A DNA stretch of 48,424 bases, from the NCBI GenBank assembly GCA_900318915.1, contig ONMI01000045.1, forward strand, positions 1-48,424. The letters are read 5' to 3'. The notes below the pieces were generated by a model that made no database searches, was not told where the DNA came from, and was given only the letters and a program-made list of their open reading frames with translations. The position numbers and the translations under genes were made by a program. Positions 43,431-48,424 of this stretch are shown here, in pieces. The first letter of the stretch is position 1. Every line of letters begins with the position of its first letter. The DNA is from an uncultured Prevotellaceae bacterium. GTDB lineage: Bacteria; Bacteroidota; Bacteroidia; Bacteroidales; Bacteroidaceae.

Positions 43431-45173
43431 ATGAAAACCAAGATATTCTATATCATCTGTGCTGCTGCCCTGGGCCTCTCTTCTTGCTCCGACTTCCTCG
43501 ACGAGCAGGTGCCGCAGGCCACGCTCACACAAGACGAGGTGAAGGATCCCAAGTATATCGACAATGTGCTCATCTCTGCCTATGCTGGACTCGTCACCAT
43601 CGAAGACATGAACGCCTCGTTCTCTCTCTGGAACTATGACACTCGCTCCGACGATGCTTATGTGGGCGGATCCGACTTCTCCGATGGCGAACCTTTCCAC
43701 CGGCTCGAACTCGGCACCGGCGTCATGACCACCGACTGGCCCTTCTCTTCCATCTGGACCCGCTTCTACAACTATCTCTCGCGCGTCTCCCTCTCGCTCG
43801 ATGTGCTCCGCTCCGCCGACCAGGACAACGCCGTCATCCAGCAGCGCACCGCCGAGATGAAGTTCCTCCGCGCTTATGGTCACTTCCAGCTCAAGCGCCT
43901 CTTCAAGAAGATTCCGTTCGTGCTCAAGCCCAACATGGAGGAAGACGACTACAACAACCTCTCCAACACCGAGTTTACCAACGACGAGGGTTGGCAGCAG
44001 ATTATCAACGACTTGGAGGATGCTTATAAGGTGCTGCCCACCGTGCAGGCCGAGAAGGGACGTCCCACCAAGGCTGCCTGCGCCGCCTTCCTGGCCAAGG
44101 TGTACCTCTACAAGGCTTACCGCCAGGACAACGCAGCCACCAACGAGGTGACCGGCATCAACGAGGCCGACCTGCAGAAGGTGGTGGAGTATACACAGCC
44201 TTCTATCTATACTTCGGCCGGCTACGGACTCGAGCCCGACCTCCACAACAACTTCCGACCCGAAGAGCAGTATGAGAACGGCAAGGAGAGCATCTGGGCC
44301 ATCCAGTACTCCAGAAACGACGGTACCGTCTACGGCAACCTCAACTTCTCCAACCGACTCATCGTGCCTTGCATCCCCAAGGTGCACGACTCCGGCAACG
44401 ACTTCTACAAACCGTCGCACAACCTCGTGGATGCTTACCGCACCAACGCCGACGGATTGCCCATGCTCGACGACTTCGCAGCCACCGACTATACCGTGGG
44501 CTCCAACCAGACCGTCGACCCGCGTCTCTTCGTCACCGTGGGTGTGCCCGGCACTCCGTATATGTTCAATACTGACTTCATGATGGCCGAGACCAACACC
44601 TGGAGCCGCGGAGGCGGTACCTATGGCTACTTCGTGTCGCTCAAGCAGAATGTCGACCCGGCCCTCACCAACAGCTATCTCTTCGACTGCGACAACCAGT
44701 GGGCTTCGTCCATGAACCGAATCGTGTTCCGCTATGCCGACGTGCTCCTCATGCGCGCCGAGGCGCTCGCTCAGCTCGGACAGACCACCGAGGCCATTTC
44801 GCTCGTCAACCAGGTGCGCCAGCGCGCCGCCGGCATGATTACCAGCAGCGTGGTGAGCGGCTATCCCAATAAGTATGGCGTGCGCTACGCCGTGGGACGC
44901 TACAACGGCACTTACTCCAAAGACCAGACCATGCGCATCGTCAAGATGGAACGCCGCCTCGAACTGGCCATGGAGGCAGAGCGCTTCTTCGACCTCGTGC
45001 GCTGGGGCGATGCCGCCACCGTGCTCAACAAGTATTTCACCGACGAGAGCCGCACCATGAACTTCCTGCAGGGTGCCTCCTTCACGGCCAACAAGAATGA
45101 GTACCTGCCCATTCCTTATGAGCAGATGGCTGCCTCTAACGGCAACTACACACAGAATTGTGGCAACTGGTAA
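43431..45173 (+). CDS. SusD-family surface glycan-binding lipoprotein
   Basis: About 580 residues from MKTKIFYII, lipobox LSSC (Cys19) followed by SD, the acidic pattern of surface-exported Bacteroidota lipoproteins. SusD-like/RagB repeats and the C-terminal YLPIPYEQM motif are present (cf. YLFPIP at SusD C-termini). It forms the lid over SusC and captures the fructan oligosaccharide. It follows susC by 13 bp. Confidence 0.95.
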   Translation: MKTKIFYIICAAALGLSSCSDFLDEQVPQATLTQDEVKDPKYIDNVLISAYAGLVTIEDMNASFSLWNYDTRSDDAYVGGSDFSDGEPFHRLELGTGVMTTDWPFSSIWTRFYNYLSRVSLSLDVLRSADQDNAVIQQRTAEMKFLRAYGHFQLKRLFKKIPFVLKPNMEEDDYNNLSNTEFTNDEGWQQIINDLEDAYKVLPTVQAEKGRPTKAACAAFLAKVYLYKAYRQDNAATNEVTGINEADLQKVVEYTQPSIYTSAGYGLEPDLHNNFRPEEQYENGKESIWAIQYSRNDGTVYGNLNFSNRLIVPCIPKVHDSGNDFYKPSHNLVDAYRTNADGLPMLDDFAATDYTVGSNQTVDPRLFVTVGVPGTPYMFNTDFMMAETNTWSRGGGTYGYFVSLKQNVDPALTNSYLFDCDNQWASSMNRIVFRYADVLLMRAEALAQLGQTTEAISLVNQVRQRAAGMITSSVVSGYPNKYGVRYAVGRYNGTYSKDQTMRIVKMERRLELAMEAERFFDLVRWGDAATVLNKYFTDESRTMNFLQGASFTANKNEYLPIPYEQMAASNGNYTQNCGNW

Positions 45174-45218
45174 TATGAATCGGAAAACTGAATTTTAACG
45201 GAATTAAGTAGAAAAGCT

Positions 45219-46622
45219 ATGATTACCAAAATCAAACAAATATTCCTTGCTGGCGTGCTGGGCTGCGCTTTGGCGGCCGTGCTCGCTTCATGCAGCGACG
45301 ACAATACCGGCAGCATCGATGTCAGCGGTGCATGCCTGGTGGAGCAGTTCGAACTCAACGGCCAGTATACGGCCACTATCAATACGGAGAAACGGCTCGT
45401 CAAGGTGAAGGTGCCTGCTTCCTTCGATGAGAAGGGGTCCATGCAGGTCACCGCACTTACCCTCTCGCCGGGCGCTACCTCCAATATCCATGTGGGCGAC
45501 CGCATCAATCTGGAGGCCGACAAGACCTTGCATATCACCAACGGCGACCTGGAGATGGACTATCAGGTGGCTGTGCGCAACGATGAGGCCATCATGAAGC
45601 TATTCCTGCTCGAGGGCGTCAAGGGCGCCATCAACCAGGACGACAAGACGGTTACCGTGTCGGTCATGGCCAACAGTGGTATCGACCTGGCCAATGCCAC
45701 CTTCGAGGTGGAGTGCAGCGAGGACGCCGTGTGCAGTCCGGCCAGCGGCACCAGAGGCAATTTCACCGAGCCTTTCCTTATCACCCTGACCGACAATACG
45801 GCCACCACCACCTACACCGTCTATGTGACGATGATTGAGAACCCGGTGGCGCTCTTCGTGGGCGAGGCCGAGAACGTGGAGATGCTCAACGACGAGGAGA
45901 AAGCGGCCGCCAAGTGGCTCACCGGCAATGTGGAGGGCGCTGCCTACGCTTCGTGGAGCGATGTGGCCAGCGGCAATATCTCGCTCGAGCGCTGCAAACT
46001 CATCTTCTTCCACCGTCACTGCCCGTCGTTCGGCACTTACAACGGATTTGCCGATGCCGAGACCGGTGCCATGGCTGCACTGCCGCGCATGAGAGAGTTC
46101 TGGCAGCAGGGTGGTGCCTTCGTGCTGGGCCGTTCGGCCGTCAACTTCGCCATCGCACTGGGCGCTATGCCCGAGGATGCTTATCCCAACAATGTTTGGG
46201 GCGGCGGAGGCGGTGAGGGCTCCGACCTCATGGGCGACGATCCCTGGCACTTCTTCGCTTACGACCCGGCTCACCCGCTCTGGAAGGGTCTTACCACCTA
46301 CCCGGGCGCTCCTGAGAATGCCATCTACACGCTCGATGCGGGCTACACCATCTGCAACACCACGTCGCAGTACGGATTCTGGGGCAACTACGAGGGCGGA
46401 AAGGATGCCTTCGAGGCCAATACCGGCGGACGGGCCCTCGGTGGCGACAACAGCGTCTCGTCGTGGGAACTCAAGGCTTACAACGGCCAGTACGGCAAGG
46501 GCGGTATCATCTGCTTCGGCTCCGGACTCTTCGACTGGAACTCGCCCACGCCTTATACACCGCTCTATCACGAGAATATGGGCAAGATTATGCTCAATGC
46601 GATTGATTACTTAACCAAATAA
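45219..46622 (+). CDS. Surface glycan-binding protein with DUF4960-like C-terminal domain
   Basis: 467 residues, lipoprotein (LASC, Cys25, followed by SDDN). The N-terminal ~190 residues look like two Ig-like domains; the C-terminal ~260 residues (LIFFHRHCPSFGTYNGF, WGGGGGEGSDLMGDDPWHFF, YGFWGNYEGG) are of the DUF4960 type found in the levan-binding protein next to SusCD in Bacteroides. It should bind fructan at the cell surface. Its position after susD matches that gene. The assignment rests on order and domain pattern. Confidence 0.85.
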   Translation: MITKIKQIFLAGVLGCALAAVLASCSDDNTGSIDVSGACLVEQFELNGQYTATINTEKRLVKVKVPASFDEKGSMQVTALTLSPGATSNIHVGDRINLEADKTLHITNGDLEMDYQVAVRNDEAIMKLFLLEGVKGAINQDDKTVTVSVMANSGIDLANATFEVECSEDAVCSPASGTRGNFTEPFLITLTDNTATTTYTVYVTMIENPVALFVGEAENVEMLNDEEKAAAKWLTGNVEGAAYASWSDVASGNISLERCKLIFFHRHCPSFGTYNGFADAETGAMAALPRMREFWQQGGAFVLGRSAVNFAIALGAMPEDAYPNNVWGGGGGEGSDLMGDDPWHFFAYDPAHPLWKGLTTYPGAPENAIYTLDAGYTICNTTSQYGFWGNYEGGKDAFEANTGGRALGGDNSVSSWELKAYNGQYGKGGIICFGSGLFDWNSPTPYTPLYHENMGKIMLNAIDYLTK

Positions 46623-46638
46623 TTAAACCCGAACAATT

Positions 46639-48243
46639 ATGAAGACTATGATATATGCCTCATTCGCCCTCCTGTTCTCGGCTGCCGCTCTGACGGCCTG
46701 CAGCGACGATGATGTGACCGGCGACCCCGCAAGAAACTGGGAAGGAACCACAGAGCTGTTCATCCCTACCGACGAGGCGGGCTTCTCCACCTACTATACG
46801 CCGGCCGTGGGACGTGTGGGCGATCCCATGCCGTTCTTCGACAAGAAAGAGGGCAACTTCAAAGTGCTCTACCTACAGGAGTTCACCAACAACATGGCTT
46901 ACCGCTACCATCCCATCTGGGCCGTGCAGACCACCGATGGCTGCAACTATGAGCCGCTCGGCGAGGTGCTGCCCGTGGGCTCAAACGACTATCAGCAGGA
47001 TGCCGCTCTCGGTACCGGATGCTGCTACTACAGCGAGAAAGAGGGCCTCTACTATGTCTACTATACGGGCCACAACCCCAACAGCAAGTATACCGAGGCC
47101 GTGATGCGCGCCACATCGCCCGACTTCAAGACTTGGACCAAGGACAACCTCTGGCAGCTCAACGGACCGGAGTTCGGCTATTCAAGCGTCGACTTCCGCG
47201 ACCCGCAGGTCTTCGAGGCTGAGGACGGTCTCTACCACATGGTCATCGCCACCAAACCGGTGTCGGGCGGTGACCCGGTCTTTGCCGAGTTCACCTCTTC
47301 CGACCTGAAGACATGGCAGCACGCAGGCCGCTTCCCCATGATCTGGGACCGTATGCTCGAGTGCCCCGACATCTTCAAGATGGGTCAGTACTGGTACCTC
47401 GTCTACAGCGAGTCGGTGCGCACCTCCTGGAGCCGCAAGGTGAAGTACATGGTGGCTTCGTCCTACGACGACCTGAAGGCTTGCCTCGGCGGTTCGCCGC
47501 GCTGGCCGGCCGACGGCCACGAGGGTGTGCTCGACAGCCGCGCCTTCTATGCTGGCAAGACCGCAGGCAACGGTACCGACCGTTACATCTGGGGCTGGTG
47601 CCCCTTCCGCTCCGGCGGCTCTATCCATGAGATGAATGTGAATGTGGGCGGCGGCGACGGCAACGAGCCCAACTGGTCGGGCGCGCTGGTGTGCCACAAG
47701 CTTATCCAGCATGCCGACGGCACACTTACCCTGGGTGCCGTGCCCGCCATGGCCTCCAAGTACAACAAGAGCATGCCCGTCAATGTCATGGCCAGCAGCG
47801 GCTACAACAACGGCACACTCTCCGGCGACGGCGCCTATGCGCTCTTCAGCCGCCTCGGTGCTCACAACCACATCAGCATGACCGTCAAGACGTCCAACAA
47901 CTGGGACAAGTTCGGCATCTCCTTCGTGCGCGGTACCGATTCTGAGAAGTACTACACCGTGGTGGTCAATCCCGAGGACGAGAACCACCGCAAGGTCAAC
48001 TTCGAGCAGGAAGGCCCCACCGGCCAGGGATTCGTCGACGGTATCGACGGCTATTGGTTCGAGCGTCCGTCCGACAATGTCTACCACATTGACATCTACA
48101 CCGACAATTCGGTCATGGTGATGTACATCAACGACAATGTCTGCTACACCAACCGCATCTATGGCATACAGAAAAACTGCTGGAGCATCAACAACTACGG
48201 TGGCTCCGTCACCGTCAGCGATGTGAAGGTAAGTGAGTATTAA
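46639..48243 (+). CDS. Surface GH32-like lipoprotein (DUF4975-type), atypical nucleophile motif
   Basis: 534 residues, lipoprotein (LTAC, Cys21, followed by SDDD: surface export likely). The GH32 propeller shows FRDPQVF (Arg187-Asp188) and MLECPDIF (Glu241, acid/base). In place of the usual WMNDPNG the first blade has VGDPMPFF (Asp62), a variant of the GH32/DUF4975 group. The C-terminal ~165 residues form a beta-sandwich. As the surface enzyme of the locus it may cut long fructan chains (endo-type), by analogy with the surface endo-levanase of Bacteroides loci; this is inference. Last gene of the operon, 16 bp after the binding protein. Confidence 0.85.
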   Translation: MKTMIYASFALLFSAAALTACSDDDVTGDPARNWEGTTELFIPTDEAGFSTYYTPAVGRVGDPMPFFDKKEGNFKVLYLQEFTNNMAYRYHPIWAVQTTDGCNYEPLGEVLPVGSNDYQQDAALGTGCCYYSEKEGLYYVYYTGHNPNSKYTEAVMRATSPDFKTWTKDNLWQLNGPEFGYSSVDFRDPQVFEAEDGLYHMVIATKPVSGGDPVFAEFTSSDLKTWQHAGRFPMIWDRMLECPDIFKMGQYWYLVYSESVRTSWSRKVKYMVASSYDDLKACLGGSPRWPADGHEGVLDSRAFYAGKTAGNGTDRYIWGWCPFRSGGSIHEMNVNVGGGDGNEPNWSGALVCHKLIQHADGTLTLGAVPAMASKYNKSMPVNVMASSGYNNGTLSGDGAYALFSRLGAHNHISMTVKTSNNWDKFGISFVRGTDSEKYYTVVVNPEDENHRKVNFEQEGPTGQGFVDGIDGYWFERPSDNVYHIDIYTDNSVMVMYINDNVCYTNRIYGIQKNCWSINNYGGSVTVSDVKVSEY

Positions 48244-48268
48244 TTTGGTTAGTACTTTTGTTAAGCCC

Positions 48269-48300
48269 GAAGGCGTGGCACCACCCGGTGCCGCGCCTTC
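48269..48300 (+). terminator. Hairpin at the end of the susC operon
   Basis: GAAGGCGTGGCACC and GGTGCCGCGCCTTC pair across a 4-base ACCC loop with one G-U wobble, 25 bp after the last stop. No long T-run follows. Confidence 0.7.
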
Positions 48301-48328
48301 ATCATGTATAACCATGCCAATCTTATTA

Positions 48329-48424
48329 AGGTGGGTTCTATTAATTATGTCGAGGCGATTTTTGATTTTTAGTCGTGTGCAGAGTGTAAGTTGAAGAGGG
48401 AGTATAGCGGGCTATACGACCGAT
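48329..48424. mobile_element. Foldback element, copy 2, cut by the window edge
   Basis: From AGGTGGGTTCTATTAATT to the last base it matches the first 96 bp of the element at 36573, same orientation, with one visible difference (GAGTGTAAG for GAGTATAAG). Again it lies just after the end of an operon. Confidence 0.8.

Noticed and set aside
1-48424. tRNA, rRNA and riboswitch genes
   Set aside because: No cloverleaf, rRNA signature or known riboswitch core was seen by eye; a cmscan/tRNAscan run would be decisive.

Overview
The window comes from a Bacteroidales bacterium, most likely a GC-rich Prevotellaceae-type lineage. The evidence is repeated -7 promoter boxes of the Bacteroidota form TAnnTTTG, a fructan utilisation locus with SusC/SusD and hybrid two-component regulators, Bacteroidota-type lipoprotein signals (Cys followed by Ser/Asp/Asn), and a right-handed beta-helix protein with a type IX-like C-terminus. 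No rRNA, tRNA or CRISPR array was seen.

Layout. (1) 1-4.8 kb, plus strand: the AmmeMemoRadiSam pair (AMMECR1 protein and radical SAM enzyme), a large polytopic membrane protein, and a TolB/PD40-like lipoprotein broken by a small deletion near its 3' end. (2) 4.8-8.2 kb, minus strand: phosphoglycerate kinase, a permuted NlpC/P60 (YiiX-like) lipoprotein and a beta-helix protein. (3) 8.3-13.4 kb: a surface-glycan module with UDP-galactopyranose mutase, a LicC-like nucleotidyltransferase, two LicD-family phosphotransferases and a probable galactofuranosyltransferase.

(4) 13.5-28.8 kb, minus strand, is the most unusual part. It is a tight run of eight genes with gaps of 6-35 bp, behind one good promoter. 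In transcription order they are: a small multipass membrane protein; a P-loop GTPase with one membrane segment and a long C-terminal region; a 1055-residue membrane protein whose last ~380 residues look like a SEDS (RodA/FtsW) glycan polymerase; two paralogous P-loop GTPases; a GAP1-like protein with a C-terminal membrane anchor; a class B-like penicillin-binding protein with a changed SxN motif, a C-terminal Cys4 knuckle and two apparent frameshifts; and a membrane-anchored GH25 muramidase. Together they suggest a dedicated, GTPase-controlled cell-wall building and cutting machine. A divergent RpoD-type sigma factor lies directly upstream on the same strand.

(5) 30.1-48.3 kb, plus strand: a fructan (levan/inulin-type) utilisation locus. 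It has two paralogous sensor/AraC regulators that both lack the ATP-binding kinase domain; the second has also lost its phospho-acceptor box through a frame-shifting deletion. The other genes are a periplasmic GH32 enzyme, an MFS sugar permease, a PfkB fructokinase, SusC, SusD, a surface glycan-binding protein and a surface GH32-like lipoprotein. Polymer would be bound and cut at the surface, imported by SusCD, finished by periplasmic GH32, and the fructose imported and phosphorylated. The locus is interrupted by an AT-rich glycosyltransferase gene and two kinds of short inverted-repeat element, one of which recurs at the right edge of the window.

Four reading-frame lesions (about 4473, 16087, 16440 and 39127) are the main reason for caution: they may be real decay, phase variation, or assembly error.
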